Positions 39,106 through 48,954 are shown, numbered from the stretch's first letter. The stretch is DNA of 64,000 nucleotides from Entomomonas sp. E2T0 (GCF_025985425.1 NZ_CP094972.1:3151540-3215539), one strand, 5' to 3'. Numbers and translations: made by a program. Notes: generated by a model from the sequence alone, not told the origin.

Positions 39106-41826
39106 ATGTATTATACAAAGTTTGTTAGAGCACCTTCTAGTGCTCTATTGTATCCGCTTTTGCTACTAACAATTGTAAACCCTGCGCTTGCAAGGTTAGC
39201 CAATCAAATTTCAGAAAATGAAGTTGTTACTCACCCAGGTGTATATGCCTTTAACCATGACTATATTAATGCCACTATTCAAGATGGTGGACAATTAGTA
39301 TTACTCCCAGGTTGTAATAATAATAACTGTAATCCTGATAGTAATGAATATTTTTATGCTACGGCTGAAAATGCCACTGTTACAGGACAAGGTAGTGAGT
39401 TACGGGTTGGCGGTACAGCAAACAATACCACAGTAGAAAATGGTGGTAGGGTTATGGTTGGCCAAGCTGGTTTTGGTGCATTTGTTGATGACAGTATAGA
39501 TTGGGATATATTCCCAGCAGAACTTACTAATACCACTGTAAAAAATGGTGGTACAGAAATGGTATTGGCTGGAGGTATATCTACCGGCTCTATAATTGAA
39601 ACAGGCGGCAAACAATACGTTTACTTAGAAACAGGTAATGTCAATACCAATGCAACCCAAGGTGGCACAGCCATAGACACCTTGATTAATGGTGGTCGGC
39701 AAAACGTTTATGGTACTGGTGCCAAAGCCATTGGTTCAATTATTAACAATGGTGGCTCTCAATTTATTTATAACACCAATTTCGCCACTCAAAATGGTGG
39801 TGGCTATGCAGAAAACACTACTATTAATAATGGCATGCAGTCTGTTTATGGCATAGGCTCACAAGCCCATAAAACAACTATTAATAGTCAAGGTGTACAA
39901 TATGTCTATGCCAATGGGCTAGTCACTTATACAACTATCGATGGTGGTATACAAAAAGTTTATGCTAGTAGTAATGGTGCTGGTAAAGCAGAAAACACCA
40001 CCTTAAATAGTGGTAGCCAATATGTTTACAGCAATGGATTAGCTACTGATACTACTGTTAATGGCGGTACACAACAAGTATATAGTGGTGGCCTAGCAAC
40101 CAATACTACAGTGAACAATGGTGGTGCACAAAAAGTACAGAATACTGGTTCTATAGCCACTAACAACGTTATTAATACTGGTGGTTTACAACAAGTTTGG
40201 GGAAGTGGACAAGTCATTAATAATACTATTAATACAGGTGCGTCACAGGTTGTAAATAGTGCTGGCATTATTAAAGATACAACCGTAAACGGTGGTTACA
40301 CCAGTATATATGATGGTGGTATCTCACAAGGTACTCTAGACATCACCAATCAAGGTACATTAGCAATACAAAGCTCTGCTAGCCAAACCTCTAATATTGC
40401 CAATGCGACTATTGACAGTCAAAGTAATTTAAAACTAATTGCTAACACTGCTTTATCAGGATCAGGTAATAGTTTTGTTAATATTACCAACTTAGAAAAT
40501 AATGGTGTCGCTTCATTTGGTGCCGTACAACTAGGTACTAATATTCCTGTGAATAGTTTTGATCCTGTTACCTTAAATGTAAACAGTTTAAAAGGTAATG
40601 GTATCTATGCTATGCAAGCGGATATTGGTAACCAAATTGGTGACCTAATTAAAGTAAATCAATTAGATGCTAATAGTAATAATCAACTATTCATTGCTAA
40701 TAATGGAGCATCTACTGCTCAAGTAACAGATAAACTGACTGTAGTAGAAACTACCAGTGGTGGCAATGCCAACCAATTCAGATTATACAGCCGAGTTGAA
40801 CAAGGTGGTTACGAGTTCGGTTTACGTCAAGAAGGCAATAACTGGGTACTTTGTGCAGATGCTAATTGTAATAGAGGACCTGTTAGCCCTGGTGGCGGTG
40901 GTAAATTAACTACTACCGCACAAGCAGCAGGTAACTTTATGAATACCAGTTACCTAATGAGCTACATTAACACCCAAAACCTTATGCAACGAATGGGCGA
41001 CCTGCGTAATACAGAAAACACTAAAGATGTGGATATTTGGATGCGTGGTTTTGCGGGTAAATTAAACTCGTTTGATGGCAATCTTGGTGGCTTCGATATG
41101 AACTATCGTGGCACACAAATAGGTGCAGATAAGTTACTTAACCTTTCAACAGGAGCTCTCCGTGTTGGTGTTGCAGCTGGTTATACGGATGCCAATCCTA
41201 ATTACCGCGGTGGTAATGGTGGAGTACGCAGTTATAACTTTGGATTATATGGTACCTATATCACAGAAAGTGACTTCTATGTGGATACCCTCTTAAAATA
41301 TGACCATATTAAAAATAACTTTAGTGTTAAAGATACTCAAAATAATAAAGTATCTGGACATGCTAGCAGTAATGGATATGGTTTATCGGTAGAAGCTGGC
41401 AAACGTTTCTTCATTCAAAACCCTAATGATGGTTTGTATTTAGAACCACAAGTACAGTTAAGCTACATGCATCAACAAGGTGATACTGTCCATGCCTCTA
41501 ATGGCTTAAATATAAAACTAAGTGATTATAACTCTACTTTAGGCAGAGTCAGTACTGCAGTGGGCTATCAAGTAAAAAACACAGCTAACCCTATTAATGT
41601 TTATCTGAAAACAGGTTATGTAAGAGAGTTTACAGGTGACAATATCAGTTATCACTTAAACAACAGTAAAGAGAAACACAGCTTTAAAGGTAACTTTTGG
41701 GATAATGAGTTGGGTGTAAGTATGACTATTAATAAGCAACATACTATCCATGCAGACTTAAACTATGCCAATGGCAACCGTTTCGATAAACAACAAATCA
41801 ATATAGGCTATCGATACACTTTCTAA
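39106..41826 (+). CDS. AIDA-type autotransporter adhesin
   Basis: Type V secreted surface protein, 906 residues. The signal peptide ends near residue 29 (PALA). The passenger contains imperfect repeats of about 19 residues from roughly 105 to 405 (pattern NTTVNGGTQQVYSGGLAT), a beta-helix like AIDA-I. A pertactin-like autochaperone segment lies at about 540-582 (FRLYSRVEQGGYEFGL), then a linker and a 12-strand barrel (about 640-906) ending in the outer-membrane C-terminal phenylalanine (YRYTF). GGAG lies 11 bases before the ATG. Adhesion or biofilm formation is the likely role; the receptor is unknown. Confidence 0.92.
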   Translation: MYYTKFVRAPSSALLYPLLLLTIVNPALARLANQISENEVVTHPGVYAFNHDYINATIQDGGQLVLLPGCNNNNCNPDSNEYFYATAENATVTGQGSELRVGGTANNTTVENGGRVMVGQAGFGAFVDDSIDWDIFPAELTNTTVKNGGTEMVLAGGISTGSIIETGGKQYVYLETGNVNTNATQGGTAIDTLINGGRQNVYGTGAKAIGSIINNGGSQFIYNTNFATQNGGGYAENTTINNGMQSVYGIGSQAHKTTINSQGVQYVYANGLVTYTTIDGGIQKVYASSNGAGKAENTTLNSGSQYVYSNGLATDTTVNGGTQQVYSGGLATNTTVNNGGAQKVQNTGSIATNNVINTGGLQQVWGSGQVINNTINTGASQVVNSAGIIKDTTVNGGYTSIYDGGISQGTLDITNQGTLAIQSSASQTSNIANATIDSQSNLKLIANTALSGSGNSFVNITNLENNGVASFGAVQLGTNIPVNSFDPVTLNVNSLKGNGIYAMQADIGNQIGDLIKVNQLDANSNNQLFIANNGASTAQVTDKLTVVETTSGGNANQFRLYSRVEQGGYEFGLRQEGNNWVLCADANCNRGPVSPGGGGKLTTTAQAAGNFMNTSYLMSYINTQNLMQRMGDLRNTENTKDVDIWMRGFAGKLNSFDGNLGGFDMNYRGTQIGADKLLNLSTGALRVGVAAGYTDANPNYRGGNGGVRSYNFGLYGTYITESDFYVDTLLKYDHIKNNFSVKDTQNNKVSGHASSNGYGLSVEAGKRFFIQNPNDGLYLEPQVQLSYMHQQGDTVHASNGLNIKLSDYNSTLGRVSTAVGYQVKNTANPINVYLKTGYVREFTGDNISYHLNNSKEKHSFKGNFWDNELGVSMTINKQHTIHADLNYANGNRFDKQQINIGYRYTF
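39418..40321 (+). repeat. AIDA-like passenger repeats
   Basis: The coding region for residues about 105-405 of the autotransporter is a degenerate tandem array with a period near 57 bp, each unit encoding a version of N-T-T-V-N-G-G-x-Q-x-V-Y-x-x-G-x-A. Units near 40020-40140 are the best preserved. Confidence 0.75.
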
Positions 41827-41848
41827 TCAACCATTTTTATCACTCTTT

Positions 41849-41875
41849 AGGGTACAAATTTGTACCCTTTTTTTT
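41849..41875 (+). terminator. rho-independent terminator of the autotransporter gene
   Basis: AGGGTACAAA at 41849-41858 meets TTTGTACCCT at 41859-41868 as a perfect palindrome, followed by T to 41875. Confidence 0.92.
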
Positions 41876-42053
41876 GCCAACTATTTATTAGAGTTTCTAA
41901 TAACAGATTGCTATAATCTAGCTAATTTTAAAAATAACTTATTAACAATACTGATAATTAACTACATGATCTAATCAATACAATAATCCCTACGATTAAC
42001 TAAGTAAAATATAACGTAACAGTAATAAACTAAAAATAACAGAGGAATTTAAA

Positions 42054-43295
42054 TTGACTAAAAATAGTTCAGGTAGTTGGTATTTTGGCTGGAATATTGT
42101 AGCCGCAGCCACCCTATTAACCATGTTAACAGTAGGTATGCGGATGAGTATTGGCCCATTTTTCTTACCTATGTTACATGATCTTGGTTTTAGCCGTAGT
42201 TGGTTATCGGCCATTATTGCCATTGGTATGCTGTTTTATGGTATTGGTATGCCCATCGCAGGTTATTTAGTTAATAAATATGGCACCAGGTTTGTACTTA
42301 TTTTGGGAACTATTATTGTTGTTAGTGCTTCAATCTGGACAGTGTTTGCCAATACGTTAATTAGCTTTTTTCTAGCCTTTGGTATTGTGTTATCAATAGG
42401 TCTCGCTTTTACAAGCCCTGTGGCTTTAACACCTGTATTAAGTCGCTGGTTTACGCGCAAACGTGGCATGGCACTATTCTTCTTATCAACAGGTTCAATG
42501 GCTGGTATTGCTGTAATGACGCCTGTCTTTACCTATACTATTAGTCAATTTAGTTGGCAAACTACAATGGTGGGTTATGCTATCATCTTTGCACTACTCA
42601 CTATTCCTACTGCTTTACTCATTATTCGTGATGATGCACCCGAGCATACCGATTTACTGCCTGATCAAATAGCTAAAAAAGCCGCTACTAGTAAAATACA
42701 TCAACCTACTGCTGCTTATGCAAATATAAGCGAGGCAATGCGTACCCTCCCTTTCTGGCAAATTTGTATAGGGCTATTTACCTGTGGTTTTAGTATGAAT
42801 CTACTGGGTACACACGGTATTCCCATGCTGATAGATCACAGCTTTGATGAAACTACTAGTTCATTAGGCATTGGCTTAATTGGCTTAGTAGCTATCTTTG
42901 GTACAGTGATACTAGGTCGTATCTCAGATATATTCCAACGTCGCCACATGCTTGCCGCTATTTATTTTGTGCGGGGCTTAGGTTTTCTTGCACTAGTAAT
43001 GGTAACTACTAAATGGGAACTATATACAGTAGCGGCTATTGGCGGTTTAGTATGGTCAGGTAGTATAGCACTATCCTCAGCTATTCTTGCTGATGTCTAT
43101 GGTATTCGCCTAGTAGGTATTCTCTATGGTTGGGCTTACTTAGGCCACCAAATTGGCGCCATGATCAGTTCATGGTTAGGTGGTTGGGCTTATGAAGTAT
43201 TCCATAACCATTGGATAGCTTTTGGTAGCGCAGGCATTTTACTGATTATTGCAGCAATTATTTCTCTATGTTTGCCTAAACAGGGAGCCAATTAG
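42054..43295 (+). CDS. MFS transporter, 12 membrane helices
   Basis: Major facilitator superfamily carrier of the inner membrane (413 residues). There are 12 hydrophobic helices with a hydrophilic middle loop around residues 200-225. The loop GYLVNKYGTRFVLILG after helix 2 is the MFS motif A region, and GRISDIFQRRH is its counterpart in the second half. The start is TTG, well supported by GAGG at 42042-42045. The substrate cannot be told. An AraC-type regulator follows on the same strand with a short gap and may respond to the same compound. Confidence 0.85.
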   Translation: MTKNSSGSWYFGWNIVAAATLLTMLTVGMRMSIGPFFLPMLHDLGFSRSWLSAIIAIGMLFYGIGMPIAGYLVNKYGTRFVLILGTIIVVSASIWTVFANTLISFFLAFGIVLSIGLAFTSPVALTPVLSRWFTRKRGMALFFLSTGSMAGIAVMTPVFTYTISQFSWQTTMVGYAIIFALLTIPTALLIIRDDAPEHTDLLPDQIAKKAATSKIHQPTAAYANISEAMRTLPFWQICIGLFTCGFSMNLLGTHGIPMLIDHSFDETTSSLGIGLIGLVAIFGTVILGRISDIFQRRHMLAAIYFVRGLGFLALVMVTTKWELYTVAAIGGLVWSGSIALSSAILADVYGIRLVGILYGWAYLGHQIGAMISSWLGGWAYEVFHNHWIAFGSAGILLIIAAIISLCLPKQGAN

Positions 43296-43368
43296 TAACT
43301 TAACTTGCCATATCAGTAGCTGACTATTAGTATAACTATGTAAACTACTAAATAATGCAGGTAACAAA

Positions 43369-44187
43369 TTGGACACAACAAACCCTATTATATTCTGGCG
43401 TCATCCTGCTTTACCCTTTTTAGAAGTACGTGCTGTTGCTGATGGTAGAAAAGCTTGTTATCAGCAACATATGCATAGTACTTTTTCAATTGGAGCTATT
43501 ACAGCAGGAACTAGCAGTTATTTTGATGGTACTATTAATCATCAAACCCAAGCTGGAACTGTTGTATTAATTAATCCTGATACAGTACATGCCTGTAACC
43601 CAATTGATGACCAACCATGGTCTTATCTTATGTACTATGTAGATATTGTTTGGTTATCTAATTTACAGCAAGAACTGGGAATTAATGATGGTCGTTTTTA
43701 TCCGTTCCCACAAACCATTACCCACAATGTTGTTATCTATCAAGGATTAAAAAAACTTTATACAACGCTCTCTAACTCAGACTATGAAGTATTATATAAA
43801 CAATTAGCTGTTATTGATTTCTTTTCATTATTACAACAACAAATTACCCCTATTGCTATCACAGATAAACTACCCCTACCCCATGATAAATTACAGCAGG
43901 TAGCTGATTATATTTCTGCACATTGCACAGACTCTCTATATTTAGATACTCTATGTGAACAGGTTAAACTTTCGCCTTATTACCTGATTCGTAGTTTTAA
44001 AAAATATTACGGCATGACACCCCATGATTATTTAATTAACCGCCGTATTCAATATGGACAAAATTTATTAAGACAGGGTAGCAATATTATCGATGCTGCT
44101 ATGGCCAGTGGTTTTTCTGACCAAGCACACTTTCAACGTACTTTTAAAAAGCTATTATCAGCTACACCAAAACAATACCAAACTTAA
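43369..44187 (+). CDS. AraC-family transcriptional regulator
   Basis: Ligand-responsive activator (272 residues). The N-terminal cupin-like AraC binding domain (HMHSTFSIGAITAGTSSYF, LINPDTVHACNP) is followed by two helix-turn-helix motifs at about 175-270 (LYLDTLCEQVKLSPYYLIRSF and IIDAAMASGFSDQAHFQRTFKK). The start is TTG with AGG seven bases upstream. It ends two bases from the convergent LysE-type exporter, a pairing often seen for amino-acid export control; the MFS gene upstream is the other likely target. Confidence 0.88.
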   Translation: MDTTNPIIFWRHPALPFLEVRAVADGRKACYQQHMHSTFSIGAITAGTSSYFDGTINHQTQAGTVVLINPDTVHACNPIDDQPWSYLMYYVDIVWLSNLQQELGINDGRFYPFPQTITHNVVIYQGLKKLYTTLSNSDYEVLYKQLAVIDFFSLLQQQITPIAITDKLPLPHDKLQQVADYISAHCTDSLYLDTLCEQVKLSPYYLIRSFKKYYGMTPHDYLINRRIQYGQNLLRQGSNIIDAAMASGFSDQAHFQRTFKKLLSATPKQYQT

Positions 44188-44188
44188 C

Positions 44189-44782
44189 TTATAAAGCTAA
44201 AAAGATAGCACTGGCTACTAATAACAATGCCATTAACTGATTAAAACGTTTTAAATAATTAGGCTTTTGCAAAAAATGTTGTAGAAAAATACCTGCATAA
44301 GCCCAACAGCCTACCGATAAAAAACAGATAATCCAATAAATAACCGCAAATTTCCAAACCAATAATGTATTACCTTGCATTGTATACGCTCCAATACCTG
44401 CCACGGCACAAAGCCATGCTTTAGGATTAAGCCATTGCATTAATGCACCATATAAAAAAGGCCTATTACTATTTCGCTGTTTACTAGTTTGTAATTGTCC
44501 ATTATCAGTAAAAAATTTATAGGCTAGAAAAAGTAAAAATGCGATGCCTGCCCATTGAATAATAGTAATCAGTAATGGGTAAAGCTCTAAAATATGATGT
44601 AACCCTAAACCTATCAGCAATAATAACAAGGTATAGCCTGTAGCCTGCCCTGTTACATAAATAGCGGAAACTCTAACTCCATACTGAGTACCATAACTTA
44701 ATGCCACCACATTAACAGGGCCTGGGGTAATAGAGGTTACTAACGCATAAACTGCCATGGATAAAAAAAGACTTGAACTCAT
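44189..44782 (-). CDS. LysE/RhtB-family amino-acid exporter
   Basis: Small inner-membrane exporter of the LysE superfamily (197 residues, about six helices). The N-terminal SITPGPVNVVALSYGTQYG and central WLNPKAWLCAVAGIG are the family signatures. Substrates of relatives are amino acids such as threonine, homoserine, lysine or cysteine; which applies here is not visible. It is convergent with the AraC gene, whose family often regulates it. Confidence 0.9.
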   Translation of the reverse strand: MSSSLFLSMAVYALVTSITPGPVNVVALSYGTQYGVRVSAIYVTGQATGYTLLLLLIGLGLHHILELYPLLITIIQWAGIAFLLFLAYKFFTDNGQLQTSKQRNSNRPFLYGALMQWLNPKAWLCAVAGIGAYTMQGNTLLVWKFAVIYWIICFLSVGCWAYAGIFLQHFLQKPNYLKRFNQLMALLLVASAIFLAL

Positions 44783-44901
44783 TTAAATTACAACCTAAGT
44801 AAACTTTATTATGAAAGATTGTCAAATAAACTGTTTGTTGTATTGAAAAAAATTGCTTTCCTATTAAAATTAATTTATCCGTCTTGCTTAGTTATTCTTT
44901 T

Positions 44902-45819
44902 ATGATTATTCACTCAACAACACCTTCTACCTTTGCTATCCTCTTTTCCAAGAAAGGATCAATTATTCCTATTATTTGGCGTAGAGTATTATTCACTGTA
45001 TTACTGAGCTCAGTTGTTGTATTAAGCCATGGTACGCTTTACCACTATAAGATTATTATTACAGCGGCACCCTTTACTATTTGGGGGATTACCTTAGCTA
45101 TCTTTTTAAGTTTTAGAAATAATGTTGCTTATCAACGATTCTGGGAAGCTAGAACATTATGGGGACAATTACTAATTAGTAGTCGTAACTTAACCAGACA
45201 ACTGGTTAGTTTTTTTCCACAACTGACTAAGGAAGAACAACAAGCTATTACCAATAAAATTATTGCTTTTAGTTATGGATTACGGAATAGACTGCGGGAT
45301 AATAGTCCCTTACAAGATCTAGAACCCTATCTTACTAAGCAAGAATATCAAGAACTGGAGAAGTCTCCTAATATCCCTAATAATCTCTTAAGTAAATTAG
45401 GCATAGAGTTCGCTAACGTTTGTCAAAAAACTAATACCAATGCTGTATTATTATCCAGTGTTGATCGTGAGCTAAGCCATCTTTCAGGTGTACTGAGTGG
45501 TTGTGAAAAAATAAAGAATACCCCTTTGCCTTTCCCTTATATTCTATTACTACACAGAACAGTACATATCTATTGTTTTGTCTTACCTTTCTGCTTAGTG
45601 GATAGTATTGGCTGGACTACTCCTTTTGCCGTTTGTTTTTTAGCTTATACATTTTTTGGTTTAGATGCATTAGGTGACCAAATTTCTGACCCATTTGACG
45701 CACAACAAAATGATTTACCCTTAGATGCTATGAGCCGTAATTTAGAAATTAATGTAAAAGAAATAATCGGGCAAGAACTACCTGAACCTATCAACCCAGT
45801 TGATGATGTATTAATGTAA
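44902..45819 (+). CDS. bestrophin-like anion channel family protein (YneE/UPF0187)
   Basis: Bacterial bestrophin homologue, a probable pentameric ion channel in the inner membrane (305 residues from this start). Family landmarks are SFRNNVAYQRFWEARTLWGQL after the second helix and the C-terminal SDPFDAQQNDLPLDAMSRNLEIN. Neither the ATG at 44902 nor the TTG at 44884 has a clear Shine-Dalgarno; the ATG fits the usual family start. Bacterial relatives conduct monovalent ions. The physiological role is unknown. Confidence 0.82.
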   Translation: MIIHSTTPSTFAILFSKKGSIIPIIWRRVLFTVLLSSVVVLSHGTLYHYKIIITAAPFTIWGITLAIFLSFRNNVAYQRFWEARTLWGQLLISSRNLTRQLVSFFPQLTKEEQQAITNKIIAFSYGLRNRLRDNSPLQDLEPYLTKQEYQELEKSPNIPNNLLSKLGIEFANVCQKTNTNAVLLSSVDRELSHLSGVLSGCEKIKNTPLPFPYILLLHRTVHIYCFVLPFCLVDSIGWTTPFAVCFLAYTFFGLDALGDQISDPFDAQQNDLPLDAMSRNLEINVKEIIGQELPEPINPVDDVLM

Positions 45820-45827
45820 ATTTTAAT

Positions 45828-45855
45828 GTCTACCCCTTAGTATTAAGGGGTAGAC
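45828..45855. terminator. bidirectional terminator
   Basis: GTCTACCCCTTA at 45828-45839 pairs perfectly with TAAGGGGTAGAC at 45844-45855 around a 4-nt loop, between convergent genes. T tracts are short. Confidence 0.7.
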
Positions 45856-45862
45856 AAAGCTA

Positions 45863-46393
45863 CTATGCTGGCCAACCAAATGACTGTGTTATGTAAATCT
45901 TATAGCCCACAGGCATTGGTAATCTATTAGCTAATACCTGATTATGATTAGTTTCAATCACATTGCCTAAACCTACTGAAGCACAATAAAGGCCTGCATT
46001 TTGATATAAAGCTCCTATTGATAATGCATCATACTTACCTTGCGAGCCTGCATAAATAAAAGTCAGTGGTGCACCACCAAAAGCGGCATAATAACTTTGC
46101 TCTAGTACTTTCTCTAGCTGATGTTGGCTAGCATTGTAACGCCAGATACCATCTGGTTTTACCACAAAAACAATCATCTGTTGATTGTTCATACTAGTAG
46201 GAGCAGTACGCCAACCATCTCGATTCATCCCCCAAGTAGCCCATAACAAATCACTTAGTGTTTGTTCTGCTATCGGCTTATCACTAAAATCACGAATCGT
46301 TTTACGTTCCGCTAATGCAAGCATTAGCGGTTTCCCACCAGTCTTATCAGGAGTAGGTAGGTTTTGAATAGATTGATTAGCTATTACAGTCAT
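45863..46393 (-). CDS. SagB/ThcOx-type nitroreductase-fold protein, signal peptide out of frame
   Basis: FMN-dependent nitroreductase-fold protein. The core is intact: LPTPDKTGGKPLMLALAERKTIRDF split over its start, LLWATWGMN, RTAPTSMNNQQM, ALYQNAGLYCASVGLG and ITQSFGWPA at the end. Relatives carry an N-terminal signal peptide. Here the first ATG (46393) leaves only ten residues before the domain. The upstream in-frame codons encode K-A-I-I-I-V-L-G-I-N-L-F, but the only starts are TTG at 46411 or ATT at 46432. A well-placed ATG at 46443 (after AAGGAAGAG) opens a signal-like peptide in another frame and ends at TAA. A single base gained in TTTTGGGG would join it to the gene. Confidence 0.75.
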   Translation of the reverse strand: MTVIANQSIQNLPTPDKTGGKPLMLALAERKTIRDFSDKPIAEQTLSDLLWATWGMNRDGWRTAPTSMNNQQMIVFVVKPDGIWRYNASQHQLEKVLEQSYYAAFGGAPLTFIYAGSQGKYDALSIGALYQNAGLYCASVGLGNVIETNHNQVLANRLPMPVGYKIYITQSFGWPA

Positions 46394-46456
46394 AAATAAA
46401 TTTATCCCCAAAACAATAATAATCGCCTTAATTTACTATTCATCTCTTCCTTAGTA

Positions 46457-47326
46457 TTAGTCCAACGTACCTGTATTAATTATCGGCTGTGTGCCGCGAT
46501 CACTAACAATAGAAACCAATAAATTGTTCACTAATTTTGCACGTTGTTCACCCTGTAAATTAAGGGTTCCATCTTTCTCTAATTGCTCAATAGCTGTTTT
46601 AGACATATAAACAGCACCTTCCACAATAATTTGTCTAGCCGAAAGAATCGCCTTAGCTTGTTGACGCTGTAGCATTGCACTAGCAATTTCAGGTGAATAG
46701 GCCAAGTGGGTAATACGTGCTTCAATTACCTCCACACCCGCTACAGAAAGTCGCTCTTGCAATTCACGAGTCAACTCTTCAGCTACTGCCTCAGCATTAC
46801 CACGCAATGAAATATCACTATCAGTAAATGTATCATAAGGATATTTAGTAGCCACATGGCGAATGGCTGTTTCACTTTGTACGGCAACAAAGTACTCATA
46901 ATGCTCCACATCAAAACACGCTTTAGCTGTATCAATTACCCGATAAACCACAACTGCTGCAATCTCAATAGGATTACCATCAATATCATTTACTTTTAAA
47001 GTATTACTATTAAAGTTTCTAACCCGTAATGAAACATCAATCGATTTAGCCAATGGCACCGTCATAAAAATACCACTCTTACGAATAGTACCTAAATAAG
47101 TACCAAAGAAAATAATAACCCGTGCTTGATTAGGTTCAATAATACGCAAAGAAGTAAGCAATAAAAATGACACGAATACCAATACAGCAGCAATTACTAT
47201 ATTAGTAATGCTTGGTAATTGTTCGCTTAATATGGGTTTTAATAAATAAATAGCTATCCCTATAAATACTGTTAAAACAATAAAACCTGCATAAGCATTA
47301 ATAACAAATGTACCACGCTCTTTCAT
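46457..47326 (-). CDS. SPFH/stomatin-prohibitin family membrane protein
   Basis: Inner-membrane SPFH-domain protein (289 residues). Two N-terminal hydrophobic helices (about 11-29 and 40-62) precede the SPFH domain (PNQARVIIFFGTYLGTI, VVVYRVIDTAKACFDVEHYE, GVEVIEARITHLAYSPEIASAML). The end has a coiled alpha-helical stretch. These proteins form large oligomeric membrane scaffolds. AAAGGAGT precedes the ATG. No protease partner (NfeD or FtsH regulator) is adjacent, so its role is open. Other name possibilities are slipin or HflK-like, but the pattern is of a generic YbbK-type protein. Confidence 0.85.
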   Translation of the reverse strand: MKERGTFVINAYAGFIVLTVFIGIAIYLLKPILSEQLPSITNIVIAAVLVFVSFLLLTSLRIIEPNQARVIIFFGTYLGTIRKSGIFMTVPLAKSIDVSLRVRNFNSNTLKVNDIDGNPIEIAAVVVYRVIDTAKACFDVEHYEYFVAVQSETAIRHVATKYPYDTFTDSDISLRGNAEAVAEELTRELQERLSVAGVEVIEARITHLAYSPEIASAMLQRQQAKAILSARQIIVEGAVYMSKTAIEQLEKDGTLNLQGEQRAKLVNNLLVSIVSDRGTQPIINTGTLD

Positions 47327-47407
47327 GGCAAACTCCTTTTGTTGATATTGTTAGAATTATCACACCTAACTATAAAACTAACAACTAGTATCTGTAGTAT
47401 ACTAGCT

Positions 47408-47908
47408 TTAAAAACAAAGCCAAGGAGTATCAATCATCCACAATTTTTGATTTATCTCAGACTGTGAGTGTCGCCATATTTCAGAAAAGGTCATACCCAA
47501 TACTGGATGTTTATGGAAAGGTGATAGCAAAGAAAGTGGTAATAGCACATAGGCATTTTTTAAAATACCTGTATGAGGTAACGTAATATGATCAAACTCA
47601 CCTACTTGCTCGCCATACAACAATAAATCCACATCTAGTGGTAAAGACTTCTTGTTCTTATCATAACGTCCGTTATCTGCTTCTATTTTCTTTAAGATAG
47701 CACTTAATTCAAAGAGAGGTAATGAAGTAGAACCTGTTACCACCAGATTATAAAAATTACTGCTAGTAATCCCTACAGATTCACTTTCAAACACAGGAGA
47801 ACATTGCATATCCTGCAATGCATTAGAAAGAGCCAATAAAGCCGCAGAAATATGCTGCTGTTGATCGATATTACTACCTAAACCTAACCAAACTTGTGTT
47901 AACGACAT
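47408..47908 (-). CDS. folK: HPPK, 2-amino-4-hydroxy-6-hydroxymethyldihydropteridine diphosphokinase
   Basis: Folate-pathway kinase moving pyrophosphate from ATP to the pterin. The N-terminal WLGLGSNIDQQQHISAALLAL and the catalytic/metal segment DKNKKSLPLDVDLLLYGE are clear, followed by LPHTGILKNAYVLLPL (family LPHP, here with T in place of P). 166 residues. It overlaps the end of folB by ten bases, so the two folate genes are coupled. Confidence 0.94.
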   Translation of the reverse strand: MSLTQVWLGLGSNIDQQQHISAALLALSNALQDMQCSPVFESESVGITSSNFYNLVVTGSTSLPLFELSAILKKIEADNGRYDKNKKSLPLDVDLLLYGEQVGEFDHITLPHTGILKNAYVLLPLSLLSPFHKHPVLGMTFSEIWRHSQSEINQKLWMIDTPWLCF

Positions 47909-48255
47909 CCGCGTTCAATCTCCACACCTACTCCTTTCGCCGCAGGTACAGCTCCAGGTTTGGTTATTTTTAAGCTAAGCCAAGGAATATTAAATTGTTG
48001 CTGTAATAACGCTGCTAATTTCTCAGCAAAAGTTTCTACTAATTGAAACTGACTACTATCTGCAAAGGTTTCAATAACTTCAGATACCTTGGCATAATCC
48101 AATGCTTTTGTAATATCATCGCCTAGCGCAGCTTGTTTATTATTCCATGCCATTCGTAAGTCAATTATTAGACATTGTCGAATATTTCTTTCCCAATCAT
48201 AGACTCCTATCACAGAGCTAACCTCAAGATTTTCAATAAAAACTATATCCACCAT
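47899..48255 (-). CDS. folB: dihydroneopterin aldolase FolB
   Basis: Converts dihydroneopterin to the HPPK substrate in folate synthesis. The tunnelling-fold signature is present: [21 protein letters not shown] at the N-terminus (split here), [23 protein letters not shown] and the catalytic lysine in [14 protein letters not shown]. 118 residues is normal. It is divergent from plsY with a 45-bp gap, as in Pseudomonas. Confidence 0.95.
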   Translation of the reverse strand: MVDIVFIENLEVSSVIGVYDWERNIRQCLIIDLRMAWNNKQAALGDDITKALDYAKVSEVIETFADSSQFQLVETFAEKLAALLQQQFNIPWLSLKITKPGAVPAAKGVGVEIERGCR

Positions 48256-48300
48256 TACAATATCTCGCTACAATCAACAATTAGGATAGGAATAATTAAC

Positions 48301-48870
48301 ATGTTTTGGTTGTTACTACTTTTTTCATATTTATTAGGTTCTGTATCTTTTGCTATTTTACTTAGCAAAGTAACAGGAAAAACAGATCCTCGCTCGTTAG
48401 GCTCAGGGAATCCTGGAGCTACCAATATGATGCGAGTAGCTGGCATGCGCCTTGCTGTTTTTACCCTAATAGGTGATTTAATAAAAGGTATTTTACCAGT
48501 ATTTATTGCTAAACAATTAGATTTTACATTAGAACAACAAGCATGGATTGGTATAGGCGCTGTTATTGGCCATCTTTACCCTATTTATTTTCGCTTTAAA
48601 GGTGGTAAAGGTGTCGCTACCGCAGCAGGAATGGTGCTTGCTGTATCTCCTATTATAGGTATGATTGCTATCATTGCTTGGGGAATAACTTTTTACTTTA
48701 CTCGTACTAGTTCACTTTCTGCCTTACTAGCACTTGCTGTTATGACAATGATATCCATTCTATTTGAACACACTATTCTTTTACCTATTCTAGTACTTTG
48801 TGTGCTAATCCTTTGGCGTCATCGCCGTAATTTACGTGATTTAATAGCGGGCCGTGAACGCCATTTTTAA
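48301..48870 (+). CDS. plsY: glycerol-3-phosphate acyltransferase PlsY
   Basis: Integral membrane acyltransferase using acyl-phosphate to make lysophosphatidate, the first step of phospholipid synthesis. It has about seven short helices and three signature loops: [26 protein letters not shown], and [14 protein letters not shown] at the C-terminus. The open frame runs upstream to 48175 inside folB, but the ATG at 48301 with AGGATAGGA gives the family start and 189 residues. Confidence 0.96.
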   Translation: MFWLLLLFSYLLGSVSFAILLSKVTGKTDPRSLGSGNPGATNMMRVAGMRLAVFTLIGDLIKGILPVFIAKQLDFTLEQQAWIGIGAVIGHLYPIYFRFKGGKGVATAAGMVLAVSPIIGMIAIIAWGITFYFTRTSSLSALLALAVMTMISILFEHTILLPILVLCVLILWRHRRNLRDLIAGRERHF

Positions 48871-48954
48871 AAATATAGCTACTAGACTAAAGAATAAAAA
48901 TATCTTTTATATCAAACGGGTATATAATAATAAAAAACCTTTGGATTTATTATC

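Noticed and set aside
48175-48300. Upstream extension of the plsY reading frame
   Set aside because: It overlaps folB antisense; PlsY proteins start with the MFWLLLL helix at 48301.
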